From: Pristionchus mayeri
Lineage: Eukaryota > Nematoda > Chromadorea > Rhabditida > Neodiplogasteridae
Assembly: GCA_036245805.1 (NCBI GenBank)
Contig: BTRK01000003.1
Coordinates: 4,526,001-4,590,000 of the forward strand
Direction of reading: 5' to 3'
DNA: 64,000 nucleotides
Position numbers and translations under genes: made by a program. Below are positions 1-11,587 of the stretch, one piece after another. The first letter of the stretch is position 1. Every line of letters starts with the position of its first letter. The notes beneath the pieces are model-generated. The model was not told the DNA's origin. It ran no database searches and worked only from the letters and a program-made list of their open reading frames with translations.

Positions 1-718
1 GATGACCCGTACAAGCATCTGCCAATCTCTCCTCCTTCGCCCCCACAGGAAGGAGCTTCTAGAAGACCTCGTGACTGGAGATGAAAGTTGGATCCTCTAC
101 GATAACAGTACCCGTCACGCTGTCTGGATCCCCCGAGGAGAAGAGCCGCCAACGCAACCCAAAGCCGACCCCCATCCAAAGAAGATTCTTCTGTGCTGCT
201 TCTGGGATGCGCAAGGGATGCTGTACTATGACCTGCTCACTCAAGGGAAAACAGTCAGTTCTATCCTCTACAGTACTCAACTGGACAATCTGGCCGCTGC
301 GATGAAACAGAAGCGTCGGAGACGAACTACAGTATACCTGCTTCATGACAACGCTCGACCTCATACAGCAAAGTTAACTCAGTCCAAGCTTGCCGAACTG
401 AACTGGGAAACCGTACCCCACCCGCCATATTATCCTGACTTGGCACCCTCTGACTACCACTTGTTCCGGGCCCTCAAGTTGTTCCTACGCAACAAAACCT
501 TCGCGGACTTTGACCACCTGAAAACCGATGTCGCCAACTTCTTCGAGTCCCAGCCATCGTTCTTCTGGGAGAACGGCATCAATGACCTGCCCAATAGGTG
601 GACCAATGTTGTGCAGTACAATGGTGATTATATTGTTGATTGATTGTTGTGTGTTGTTGAATTATAAATAAAAATGTTATGAACAAAAAAATCTTGCATT
701 CATTATCGACCAACCTAA
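1..718 (+). mobile_element. mariner element, 3' portion, cut by window edge
   Basis: Tc1/mariner DNA transposon. The transposase reading frame runs off the left window edge. The right terminal inverted repeat lies at about 690-718 and reads TTAGGTTGGTCGATAATG inward on the minus strand. It is followed by the TA target dinucleotide at 719-720. The left end is outside the window, so completeness cannot be judged. Confidence 0.9.
2..643 (+). CDS. mariner transposase, C-terminal part (DD34D)
   Basis: Cut-and-paste DNA transposase of the mariner family, acting in the nucleus on its own inverted repeats. The N-terminal DNA-binding half is outside the window. All three catalytic aspartates of the family are visible: GDES at residue 27, HDNARPH at 116 and APSDYH at 151. 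The last two are separated by 34 residues, which is the mariner DD34D signature. The frame is open to a TGA about 75 bp before the inverted repeat, so this half looks intact. The methionine at position 2 is internal, not the true start. The host exon at 715-1023 on the other strand is truncated by this element. Confidence 0.9.
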   Translation: MTRTSICQSLLLRPHRKELLEDLVTGDESWILYDNSTRHAVWIPRGEEPPTQPKADPHPKKILLCCFWDAQGMLYYDLLTQGKTVSSILYSTQLDNLAAAMKQKRRRRTTVYLLHDNARPHTAKLTQSKLAELNWETVPHPPYYPDLAPSDYHLFRALKLFLRNKTFADFDHLKTDVANFFESQPSFFWENGINDLPNRWTNVVQYNGDYIVD

Positions 719-1023
719 TAATTACAAACATCAGTTCGCTTAACGGAACTTGAAATGAAGATGCCAACCTTGCGCGCCCTGGTGAGTCCCAACGCATTCT
801 CCATCCGGTTGAAGAGATCTTCATACTCCCTCTTCACGTCTTCAGATAGAGCAGCACCACGACGGACCAGCATGAGCTCCTCCAGAGATCTTTCATTCTC
901 GCGTAGACATTTGACGTGCTTTGCTAGTTCAGCCAAGTCTTTGGGAACCGGAGGCTCTTGCTCGTAATTGGAGAGCGATTCGGTTTCCAGGCGAAAAGCG
1001 TTCTTATCAGCGATTGCCGAGGC
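715..1023 (-). pseudogene. host gene terminal exon truncated by mariner
   Basis: Open exon on the minus strand, beginning after a good acceptor (TTATCAG) at 1024 and reading 102 codons. It is charged and probably helical (for example RENERSLEELMLVRRG and EDVKREYEDLFNRMENAL). I do not recognise the family. Its stop codon TAG at 715-717 lies inside the mariner inverted repeat (which ends at 718), so the present C-terminus is created by the insertion and the original end has been lost or displaced. It may still be expressed as a truncated protein. Upstream exons would lie toward the tandem repeat at 1100 and are not found. Confidence 0.55.
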
Positions 1024-4000
1024 CTGATAAGGTTAACATGTTATAATATCTGGTTATACCAGGTATATTGCCTTTTTTAAGTTCAACAGTGGAAAAAAAA
1101 TCAAATTAAAGTACAACAAAACGTCACTGAAGCCGGAGAGCCTCTGTATATTCCATTCCCTCATCAGTGCGTTTGGATAAAAGAGGCCTGAAAACTGTGG
1201 TTTTGACAATATTATTGCACTCAACGGGGGAATATTTTCTAAATTTACCAGTTACAAACTTTTGTATAGAGAGGCGTAGTTGCCCACTAGTTGCTACATA
1301 TACAATAAACTGAAAGGGTTTTTGTCTGGCGCTTTCATTTCGAGCGAGATTTTGACAGTTTCTGTGCAATCAAAATACAAGGTCAGCAGACGAAAAACAT
1401 TCTCGAAATTTCCAGAAGAACAAATTTTACAACCAAAAAATAGGTGTTGGTTGGGTTTTCCGTCCGCGTACCGTAACCTGGGAGTGGCGTTGGAGCAGAT
1501 CTTGTGTCAGCTTCATGAATTCATCGGAAGATCGTTGCAAAACATCAATACCGTACTCCTACCGTAATCGAAAGCTAACGTAATCCAGTTCCTTGGGTCA
1601 GACGTTGGGTGAGATTCATGATTTGACAGATGATGTATTGGAAAACATCAATGTGTGTCTTCTACAGTACCGAAAGCCTATCGTAACCCATGGCGCTGTG
1701 TCAGACGATGGGTCAGATTTATGATTTAGTTGTTCAGTCAATGCAAAACGTCGGTGCCGTATCCTCTAGCATAAGCTCTAGCGTTTGGTCAGAGGCGGCA
1801 TGAGGTCCGTGATTTTGCCGGAATTGTTTAAGCAAACGGTAACTATCCCTGGAGCAGCTTCATGTAGGGATAGGCGTAGTTGCCCACTAGTTACAACCCT
1901 TACAATAATCTGGAAGCTTTTTGGCTGGAGGGTTTGTAGGGGTGTGGGAGTGGGGGTGCTGGGAGTGGCAACGGGGCACATGCTCAGCAGACACAAGTCT
2001 AGCCTTGGTCCCCTCGGCAAAATTTTCAGGACGATCAAAAATGTATGTCTGTCCTGTGTCTGTTCGGATGCACATTTTGTCCTGCGAAAACGAGGCCATC
2101 AACTCGCACTTTGCAAACAGGCACAGGTGGCCGTCGGCGGTACGAGTCATTTCATGCAGAAAAATAACCAAGTGTTTAGACAAACAAATGAGAAAAATGC
2201 CGAAAAGTAGTGTGTGTGCGTGCGTCCGTCCGTCCGTACCGTAACCCGCAAGTAGCGTTGGAGCAGATGTTGTGTCAGACTCATGATTTCATTGGAGGAT
2301 GGATGGAAATCATCGATACCTTACTGCTACAGTAACCAAAGCCTACCGTAGCCCAGTGCACTGGGTCATAGGCTGGGTCAGATTCGTGATTTCATCTGCG
2401 GATGCATGCAAAACAGCGTGATAACCATGAGTTTGCAGGCATTTTGCAGCATACAAGTGGGATTATTTTCTAAATATTTAGAGAACTTTAAAAGAGGCGT
2501 AGTTGCCCACTAGTTGCTACATATACAATAAACTAAAAGGGTTTTTGACTGGCGCTTTCGTTTCGAGCGAGATTTTGATAGTTTCTGTGCAATCAATATA
2601 CAAGGTCAGCAGACGAAAAAGATTCCAGAAATTTCCAGAAAAAAAAATTTTTACGACCAAAAAATAGGTGTTGGTTGGGTTTTCCGTCCGCGTACAGTAA
2701 CCCGAGGTGGCGTTGGGTCAGATGTTGTGTCAGACTCATGATTTCATCAGAAGATCAAAACGAAACATTGATACTGTACTGCTACAGTAACCGTAAGCTA
2801 CCGCAACCCGTAGCCGTAGGTCAGACGTTGGGTCAAATTCGTGATTTCGTTAGATAATTGTTAGAAAACGTTGATTATGCGCTTATAACGTAATCGAAAC
2901 CTACGCTATCCCTAGGCGTTGGTTCAGGCGCTGGATCAGATTCATTATTTCATCAGTACTAACCGTCGATACCGTAACCCTACCGTATCCGACACTTACA
3001 GTAATCCCTAGCGTTTGGTTAAAAGAGGCCTGAAAACTGTGGTTTTGACAATATTATTGCACTCAACGGGGGAATATTTTCTAAATTTACCAGTTACAAA
3101 CTTTTTTGTATAGAGAGGCGTAGTTGCCCACTAGTTACAAACCTTACAATAATCTGAAAGCTTTTTTGACTGGCGCGTCGGATCAGTGCGAAATTTTAAT
3201 AGTTTATGTCGGTTTACAATACAAGATCAGCAGTCGAAAAGAATCCAGAAATTTCCAGCAGAAAAAACTTTACGACCACAAATAGGGTGTGCTTGGTCTG
3301 TCCGTCTGCGTACCGTAACTCTCAGTGGCGTTGGGTCAGATCTTGTGTCAGACTCATGATTTCATCAGAGGATGGATGGACATCATCGATACCGTACTCG
3401 CATCGTAAGCGAAAGCTACCGTAACCGCTACCGTAACCCGTGGCCGTGGGTCAGACGTTGTGTCAGATTTATGATTTCGTCGGAGGATGGACGGAAAACA
3501 TCAATACTAAACTCATACAGTGACTGAGACGTACCGTAACTCGTCATGTGTAAGATGCTGGATCAGATTCATGATTTCGTTTGGCAATCAGTACAATGCA
3601 TCGATGCCCAGCGTTGGTTCGGAAGCGGCGTGAGAACCATTATTTTGCCTCATTTTGGTAATCAATCGGGAAATATTTTCTAAATTTTCGGAACCATATT
3701 TTAAAGTTTGGATAGGCGTAGTTGCCCACTAGTTGCTGCTTTACCATAACCCGATAGCTTTTTTGACGTGGAGGAGGTGGGGAGCTGTGCGTTTGGGTGA
3801 GGGGGGGGGGCACGGTATTGTAAGGTCAGCAGATATGAGACCTAAGGAATTTCTTGAAACACAAATGTAGGAGGTGCAAAAAACAGGTCTCACGGTGTTT
3901 GTCTGTCCGTTACCGTACTCCTTTACTTTGAAACCGTAATTTTGAGAGGACAAGGCATAGCTGCTGTGAGTCAAGTATGGTGTGAAGCTTGCCTGGCCCA

Positions 4001-4182
4001 GATACGCATTTCACCATACAGACTAATCGATAAATTACCGTACACCCTAAAGTCAACTGGGGCAACCATTATTCCGTGTGTCAAATACATGATTAGAAGC
4101 GAAAGCTTGATATATAATGTTTCAATGGTGAATCATCACTGTCCTTGAATTTAAAATTTTTTGGATATACATTTGTAATTTT

Positions 4183-4256
4183 CGCATGGCCGAGTGGCTA
4201 AGGCGATGGACTGACAAACGCAAAGTTGGGAGTTCGGTGCTCGCCACCGTCAAAAC
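4183..4256 (+). pseudogene. tRNA-Ser/Leu-like pseudogene inside satellite
   Basis: An exact RNA polymerase III A box (TGGCCGAGTGG) is followed about 40 bp later by a weak B box (AGTTCGGTGCT). The layout fits a class II tRNA such as tRNA-Ser, but the anticodon stem (ATGGA opposite ACGCA) does not pair. This is a decayed tRNA or the head of a tRNA-derived element, not a working gene. Confidence 0.5.
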
Positions 4257-6018
4257 GTTTTGCCATGTTTCAAGAAGCTTAGGCATGTTTGACAAAATAC
4301 CGTATGCTTGTGGTAGGCTACAGTAACCGAAAGCTACCGTATACCGTGGCGTTGGGTCAGATGCTCGGTCAGATTCATGATTTCGTCGGCGGATCGATGC
4401 AAAACATCGATATCGAACTGCTACCGTAACCGAAAACTACCGTATACCGTGGAGTTGGGTCAGACGGTGAGTCAGATTCATGATTTCGTCGGCGCATCGA
4501 AATAAAGCTTCAATACCGTACTCCTACAGTAACCGAATGCTACCGTAACCCGTGACACTGGGTCAGACGCGGGGTCAGATTCATGATTTTTTCTGAGTTA
4601 AAAAACATTAAACGGGACTGTTGTCGATAAATTAAAAACCTACATCTCCCAACGTTTAGACGTAGTTGCCCGCTAGTTACTAAATATACAATAAAATGGA
4701 AGCTTTCTTAACTGGCGCGTTTGTTTTGAGCGAGATTTTGATAGTATGTCCCCATCCGGAATACAAGGTCAGCAGACGAAAAACATTCCGGAAATTTCCA
4801 GAAGAAAAATTTTACGACCAAAAAATGGTTGTACGGTTGTCCGTCCGTCTACCGTAACCCGGAAGTGGCGTTGGAGCAGATGTTGTGTGAGACTCATGAT
4901 TTCATCGAATGATCGAAACAAAACATCGATAACATATTGCTACAGTAACCGAAAGCTACCGTAACCCATGTTCGCTGGGTCAGACGCTGGGTCAGATTTA
5001 TGATTTCGTTTGCGGATGGATGGAAATCATCAATATCGTTCTTCTAACGTAACACGAACCTACAGTAGTCCGTGTCGCTGTGTCAGATGATGGGTCAGAT
5101 TCATGATTGCGATGATCAATTTATGAAAAACGTCGATACCATGGCTTCTTTTCCAAAATCTAGCGTTGGGACGGACTCGGCGTGAAAACCATGATTTTGA
5201 TGGCATCAATGGGGGATTATTTTTAATATTCATATTACCCTTAAAAGAAGCGTAGTTGCCCACTAGTTGCTAAATATACAATAATCTGAAAGGGTTTTTG
5301 TCTGGGGCGTTCGTTTCGAGCAGCATTTTGATAGTATGCCCCCATCCGGAATACAAGATCAGCAGACAAAAAGATTCCAGAAATTTCCAGAAGACAATTT
5401 TTTACGACCAAAAAATAGGTGTTGGTTGGTCTGTCCGTCCGTGTACCGTAACCCGGAAGTGGCGTTGGAGCAGATGTTGTGTCAGACTCATGATTTCATC
5501 AGAAGATCGGAGCAAAACATCGATACCGTACTCCTACAGTAATCGAAAGCTACCGTAACCTGTAGCCATGGGTCAGGCGCTCGGCCAGATTCATGATTTC
5601 GTCGGAGGATTGATGAAAAACTTAAATACCGAAATCTTACAGCAAGCAAAGCTTACCGTAACCTGTGGCGCTGTGTCGAATGATGGGTCAGATTCATGAT
5701 TTCGTTGTTCAATCAATGCAAACCGTGGATACCGCATCCTTGCCCTAACATCTAGCATTTGGTAGGAAGCGGCTTGAGATCCGCGATTTTACGGGCATTT
5801 TTGTTATCAAATAGGAACAATTTTCGGTGAGATGGGCGTAGTTGCCCACTAGTTGCATTACTTACCATAAACTGAAAGCTTTTTTGACTGGCGCGTTCGT
5901 TTCGAACGAGATTTTGATAGTATGTCCCCTTCCGGAATACAAGGTCATTACACAAAAAAGATTTCAGAAATTTCCAGAACAAACATTTTTACGAGCAAAA
6001 AATAGTTGTTCGTTGGTC

Positions 6019-8302
6019 TGTCCGTCTGTCCACAGTATCCTCATATTGGCATTGGGTCAGATCCTGCGTCAGACTCATGATTTCATGATAGGATCGAAAC
6101 AAAACATCGATACCATACTACTACCGTAACCGAAAGCTACAGTAACCTTTAGCCGTGGGTCAGGCGCTGGGTCAGATTCGTGATTTCGTCGGTCAATATA
6201 TACAAAATGACGATAATGTGCCTCACCTTCCGTAAGCTCTAGGGTTTGGTTAGAGGCGGCTTGAGAACTGTGATTTTGCCGATATTTTCGTACTCGATCA
6301 AACAATGATTTTCGCAATTTTCAATGCACTTTAACGTTAGGAGAGGCGTAGTTCCCCACTAGTTGTTTCTCTGTCTGTCCGTCTGTGTACCGTAACCTGG
6401 GTGTGGCGTTGGAGCAGATGTTGTGTCAGACTCATGATTTCATCAGAAGATCGAAGAAAAACATCGATACCGAACTCGTATAGTAAACGAAAGCTACAGT
6501 AATCCGTAGACATGGGTCAGACGCTGGGTCAGATTCATGATTTAGTCTGCGGATGGATGCAAAAAAGCGCGAGAACCATGATTTTGCAGGCATTTTGCAT
6601 CATCCAAATGGTATTATTTTCTAAATATTCAGGGAACTTTAAAGGAGGCGTAGTTGCCCACTATTGCTAAATATACCATAAACTGAAAGCTTTATTGACA
6701 TGCGCGTTCGTTTCGAACGATATTTTGATCACAATATTCCTTTCTTCGGGGAAAGGTGAGAAATCGAAATGTAATTAAATTTGACCTGGCAAGATGCCAG
6801 ATTTTCTCTCGACGGGAAAATCAGGGGAAAATAAGCGTCGATATTTGACACGGTTCTGAAACCTATCGCAATTCTCAAGTTCGATCACAATTTTAAATAT
6901 TTGCGTTTCATAGTCAGTCTGAAACACAAATTATTAAGCTCGTGTTCGCAACATCGTTTGTAAAATTGCGGTATGTTTCAGATGCACATCAAGTTTCGAC
7001 TTTGTAATTTGATTTCGAAAAGAACTCTTCGCTTTCTAACCTTATGGAATGCTGTGTGATAGTTTCTGTGCAATCGAAACACAAGGTCATTACACTAAAA
7101 AGAATTCAGAAATTTCCAGAGGAAAATTTTTTACGACCACAAATATGGTGTTGCTATGTCTGTCCGTCTGTCCACAGTATCCTCATATTGGCATTGGGTC
7201 AGATCCTGCGTCAGACTCATGATTTCATGATAGGATCGAAACAAAACATCGATACCATACTACTACCGTAACCGAAAGCTACAGTAACCTTTAGCCGTGG
7301 GTCAGGCGCTGGGTCAGATTCGTGATTTCGTCGGTCAATATATACAAAATGACGATAATGTGCCTCACCTTCCGTAAGCTCTAGGGTTTGGTTAGAGGCG
7401 GCTTGAGAACTGTGATTTTGCCGATATTTTCGTACTCGATCAAACAATGATTTTCGCAATTTTCAATGCACTTTAACGTTAGGAGAGGCGTAGTTCCCCA
7501 CTAGTTGTTTCTCTGTCTGTCCGTCTGTGTACCGTAACCTGGGTGTGGCGTTGGAGCAGATGTTGTGTCAGACTCATGATTTCATCAGAAGATCGAAGAA
7601 AAACATCGATACCGAACTCGTATAGTAAACGAAAGCTACAGTAATCCGTAGACATGGGTCAGACGCTGGGTCAGATTCATGATTTAGTCTGCGGATGGAT
7701 GCAAAAAAGCGCGAGAACCATGATTTTGCAGGCATTTTGCATCATCCAAATGGTATTATTTTCTAAATATTCAGGGAACTTTAAAGGAGGCGTAGTTGCC
7801 CACTATTGCTAAATATACCATAAACTGAAAGCTTTTTTGACATGCGCGTTCGTTTCGAACGATATTTTGATCACAATATTCCTTTCTTCGGGGAAAGGTG
7901 AGAAATCGAAAAGTAATTAAATTTGACCTGGCAAGATGCCAGATTTTCTCTCGACGGGAAAATCAGGGGAAAATAAGCGTCGATATTTGACACGGTTCTG
8001 AAACCTATCGCAATTCTCAAGTTCGATCACAATTTTAAATATTTGCGTTTCATAGTCAGTCTGAAACACAAATTATTAAGCTCGTGTTCGCAACATCGTT
8101 TGTAAAATTGCGGTATGTTTCAGATGCACATCAAGTTTCGACTTTGTAATTTGATTTCGAAAAGAACTCTTCGCTTTCTAACCTTATGGAATGCTGTGTG
8201 ATAGTTTCTGTGCAATCGAAACACAAGGTCATTACACTAAAAAGAATTCAGAAATTTCCAGAGGAAAAATTTTTACGACCACAAATATGGTGTTGCTATG
8301 TC
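6019..8302. repeat. recent 1,142-bp tandem duplication within the array
   Basis: Positions about 6019-7160 are repeated almost base for base at about 7161-8302, with an offset of 1142. Only scattered differences are seen (for example AAATGTAATT against AAAAGTAATT). Each copy contains one and a half satellite units plus an unrelated 300 bp interspersed repeat (6735-7040 and 7877-8182). Confidence 0.9.
6735..7040. repeat. interspersed repeat, also at 7877-8182 and 21841-22082
   Basis: A block starting CACAATATTCCTTTCTTCGG and ending near CTTATGGAATGCTGTG occurs twice in the satellite through the 1,142 bp duplication. It occurs again at 21841-22082 with an internal deletion. It has no coding capacity and no clear inverted termini. 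Confidence 0.8.
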
Positions 8303-8627
8303 CGTCCGTCTAGCGTAACCTGGAAGTGGCGTTGGAGCAGATGTTGTGTCAGACTCATGATTTCATCGGAGGATGGATGGAAATCGTCGACACTGTACTA
8401 CTACAGTAAACGAATGTTACGGTAACCTATGGCCACGGGTCAGACCCTGGGTCAGATTCATGATTTCGTCGGAAAAGATCGAAACCATCGCCCCTTCCGT
8501 AATCTCTAGCGATCGGACGGACGTGGCATGAGAACCACAATTTTGCCAGCATTTTTCTAATCAAATGTGTAATACTTTCGTAAGATTCCGTGAACATCCA
8601 ACTTTAAAAGAGGCGTAGTTGCCCACT

Positions 8628-9017
8628 AGTTGTAGTACCTATATATGGCTAACTTTTCGCAAAAATTAGGGAAATCGAAGTATACACAATAAAAAGCGCT
8701 GGCATTTTTGTGCGACGACCCCAAAATGAGTTCTGGGCAATAGCAAAAGGTCAAAATACTGATTTTCAAATTTTCGGTCAGCTGACCATTTATGACCAAT
8801 GGAAGTGCTATAATATGGGAAGTAGAAAATTAATGTTGTTTGGATGATTTTGAATGATGATTTTGAGCCCAAATGAGACCAATTGAAGATACGGAAGTAC
8901 TCTTGCCCAGAACTGATTTTGGGGTCGTCGCACAAAAATGCCAGCGCTTTTTTGTTTATACTCCGATTTCCCTGATTTTTTGCCGAAAAGTTAGCCATAT
9001 ATAGGTACTACAACTTA
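8628..9017. mobile_element. foldback element, ~390 bp, at the end of the satellite
   Basis: Inverted arms start AGTTGTAGTACCTATATATG at the left and end with the complement at the right. Pairing continues inward through GGGAAATCG and CGCTGGCATTTTTGTGC. The left end overlaps the last satellite motif. No target duplication is evident. Its inner arm sequence recurs near 28210-28280. Confidence 0.75.
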
Positions 9018-9029
9018 AACATGATAACC

Positions 9030-9880
9030 CATGATCTTTTTCCGATTTCCAAAGTTACGTCATTTTTGGTGCACCTGACCGCCCCGCACCAGGATGAGCG
9101 CCAGGAATGATGACGCCGGCAGAAAGTTGTAGAGATTGTTCTCAGATTTCTTTTTAAACGAAGAACGACTTTCTAGCGCCATTTTAAGCGAAGTTATGAT
9201 CATTTAAGTGAGCCCGATTTGACTTTCGAAAAGTGATAATACCAAGTTTGGCCTTCTGAATCTCGAAGATGACGATCGTTATCAAAAATCTGACGACCCA
9301 GTTTGAAAGAACATCATTTGAAATACTTGACGGTAAATTTGTTGCCAGGTAGGACAGATTTTTCCTACCGCCACGGCGTGGTCGATTCTCTCGCGATTTG
9401 CCTCATATGACAGTGAAACACATTTTAAGAGACCTGCTCTGTAAAAATCGACCACCCCCCGGACACGTCCTCTAGCAATGAGAACCCAAAGCTCATACTT
9501 GGTAGTTATGAGGGTCTTGGGCCCGCATTGCACAAAATGACCCATATTTTCCGCCTAAGATGCGTGAGAAAATCCGCATGAAGTGCAAAAAAGTCGAAAA
9601 TCGTATCTTCTAAATGGTAGAAGATGGACTTAGTTTCATATTTTCATTAAAGATAATTCGCGGTGAAAAATAATTTTCTCAAAATTATTATTTAATATTA
9701 TTTTTAGTTAAGTACTGGTAAAATAAAGCAAAATCGTAGAAAAAACAATATAAAAATATAAAAGAATGAATGATTTACGCGTTTGCAACAGGCGGATTAC
9801 GGTAGGCCCCCGGGAAGGTGTGGTTTAGCGGCCCCCGACGCTAAAGACAGTAAAAAATAATATTTACCAGTAAAATCAGT
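9030..9880. repeat. interspersed repeat copy without insertion (empty site)
   Basis: This stretch is homologous, in inverted orientation, to the two flanks of the large palindrome (about 18590-18757 and 21170-21400). Part of it (about 9050-9400) is also inverted at 27930-28290. At 9647-9650 it carries a single TTAA exactly where the palindrome sits in the other copy, so it acts as an unoccupied relative of that site. No genes are seen. Confidence 0.75.
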
Positions 9881-10085
9881 GAAAACTATTTATTTAGAGC
9901 TCCGCCCACTGGCGTTCAGTTTTCGGCTTTGAATTTTCCTTTTTTTCCCTTTCTGTATCGTTTATATATGTTTTAAACAGTTGTAACATTGACTAAGCAT
10001 AGTCATGCAATGCTATAAGCACGTGAGTGAGTAGCAACCACCCTCGTTTACCCGTAAACTCTTCCAAAATGATATGATGACGACG

Positions 10086-10199
10086 AGAACTTAACTGACC
10101 CCTTCTTCTCTCGCTTTCGCGCGCTCTCTGCCTTTCTCTGACCTTTTAGCGAGGCAGAAAGGGCGCGAAAGCGACAGAAGCTGGGGTCAGTTAAGTTCT
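10086..10199. mobile_element. short palindromic MITE
   Basis: Inverted termini AGAACTTAACTGACCCC enclose GC-rich paired sequence built from TCTCGCTTTCGCGC. The size and CTCTCG-rich centre resemble the short palindromes at 27114, 29112 and 55697, although the outer arms differ. No exact target duplication is found. Confidence 0.6.
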
Positions 10200-10950
10200 T
10201 GTCGCCATTATGCCACGTCACACTACTGTCGCGTTTACTGGACAGAATTAGCTTTGTTCTACTTATTTGTCGTAAGCATCTGTTATGCACCGCCGCAATG
10301 ATGTATATTCCTTCCATTTAAACCAAAGATATAGGTAGCTCGATCACTTTATAGTAAGCTTATACTGATTTCGAGTATGTTCCACTTGTCGTTATTCTTC
10401 ATCATGTTGTTCCATGTCGTCATTGGATCTATTTACGCTCCTATTTATATCATAAATTGAGGTGAACGATGGCGCCGAGTTTTGGTCGCGGCAAAACAGA
10501 AGGAACCTCCAGGTATATTTACTTTTCCTTCGATTGTAATTATTTTATGTTTGAATACATGCCCTAGCTTTGTAACTTAAATATAGCTGCTCGAGGAAAT
10601 TGCTCCCTTCACTTAGGCCGAGTACAGGTTCGCATGTTCTGTGGTCGCTCGATTCGTCACTTGTTTACGCGCGCTCTATCCCGCCCTCTATTTTACGCGA
10701 GCCAAACACTTCAGGAATTATATGCAACTATTGTGCTTATATTTTCTACCGGTACTATTCGCTGGAATTTTAAGTCGCTGACAATGAAATTACTTTAGGA
10801 ATTGTGTGGCTCCGGAAAACCTCGTAATCTCTAATATCCTCTCAGGCTGGCTACCGTACTGGGCATTGAGTTGGCGCCGATGCGCCTCCCGTAGGAGCGA
10901 CGACTACAGGTCAGTCATCCTTTCGATAATTAGTGATTCCATTCCCCTAT
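10200..10950. other. no gene seen
   Basis: Unique-looking sequence with no convincing open exon. It may hold upstream regulatory DNA or lost 5' exons of the following DGAT2-like fragment. Confidence 0.4.
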
Positions 10951-11431
10951 TCAGATCCATGGCGTTCTCTACCACTTCTGGGCGACCTTCGTGACGCCTG
11001 CACGCATTCTACTTCTCTTCAGATGGATGGTGAGAGCAGTTACAGAAGCTACTTTTGAATCCCCTCTTGTGCATGATTCGCAACCGTAACCTCCACTTTT
11101 GAGCTCCTCAACGGCTACGACCTCGTGGTCGCCAAGTACGGCGTCTGGCTGTGGTGGGACTGGGACTCGCCGTACAAGGGTACGCTGACTATCGATTTTT
11201 TTATCCATTCACCAGTTTACCGTTACCGTCGTTTTTTCCCTTTGACAGGAGCATACGCCTCTCGCTACTTCCTCAATCTGCCCATCCACAAGTGGTTCAC
11301 TGGCTACTTCCCCCTCTCCATCCATCCCACCTCTCAACGACCGGCCAACAAGGTGAGCACCACCATTCACCATTCCCTTCTTATCATGCCCCCATCTCCA
11401 TTCCAGAACTACTCTCTCCTCTCTAAATCGG
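10951..11431 (+). pseudogene. DGAT2/MOGAT-like acyltransferase N-terminal fragment
   Basis: Members of the DGAT2 family are ER membrane acyltransferases that make diacyl- and triacylglycerol. Exons can be joined at about 11104-11179, 11249-11352 and 11407-11431, giving WWDWDSPYKG followed by WFTGYFPLSIH and RPANKNYSLL. This matches the conserved region just before the HPHG catalytic motif (a D-x-P-x-x-G block, then YFP, then NY). A hydrophobic stretch at about 10955-11029 could be the upstream membrane segment. The match stops at KSG where HPHG should be, and adenylate kinase exons follow instead. I infer a truncated relic; a divergent functional gene with unseen exons is less likely. Confidence 0.5.
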
Positions 11432-11587
11432 GTGAGCAGAGGAGAGAAGGGTTGTAAATAGAGAGTGCGTCGGGTACCCGCCAGAGGGAACAAACAAGTG
11501 CGGGTGAGTAAGAGCCATCCTCGCCACCCTAGTCCACACCATCTCAAAATGGCAATAATACTTCAGCATGTATATTCCTAGTCCCAG

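Larger units (their letters stand above)
1100..8640. repeat. nested satellite-like tandem array, ~600 bp units
   Basis: About twelve divergent units, each marked by GGCGTAGTTGCCCACTAGTT (near 1276, 1876, 2497, 3118, 3716, 4661, 5251, 5838, 6347, 6650, 7489, 7792, 8616). Spacing is mostly 590-620 bp. Inside each unit a roughly 115 bp sub-repeat recurs, carrying GGGTCAGATTCATGATTTC and CTACCGTAACC motifs. The blocks at about 1187-1290 and 3026-3130 are nearly identical, which suggests a higher-order period of three units. The short open frames here repeat with the units and are not genes. Confidence 0.9.

Noticed and set aside
1280..8425. Repeated 60-100 codon open frames in the tandem array
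   Set aside because: They recur once per repeat unit on both strands with stops at differing places, and have no domain or start context.
1100..8640. CRISPR-like array
   Set aside because: Units are long, divergent and lack short identical repeats with unique spacers; the genome is eukaryotic.
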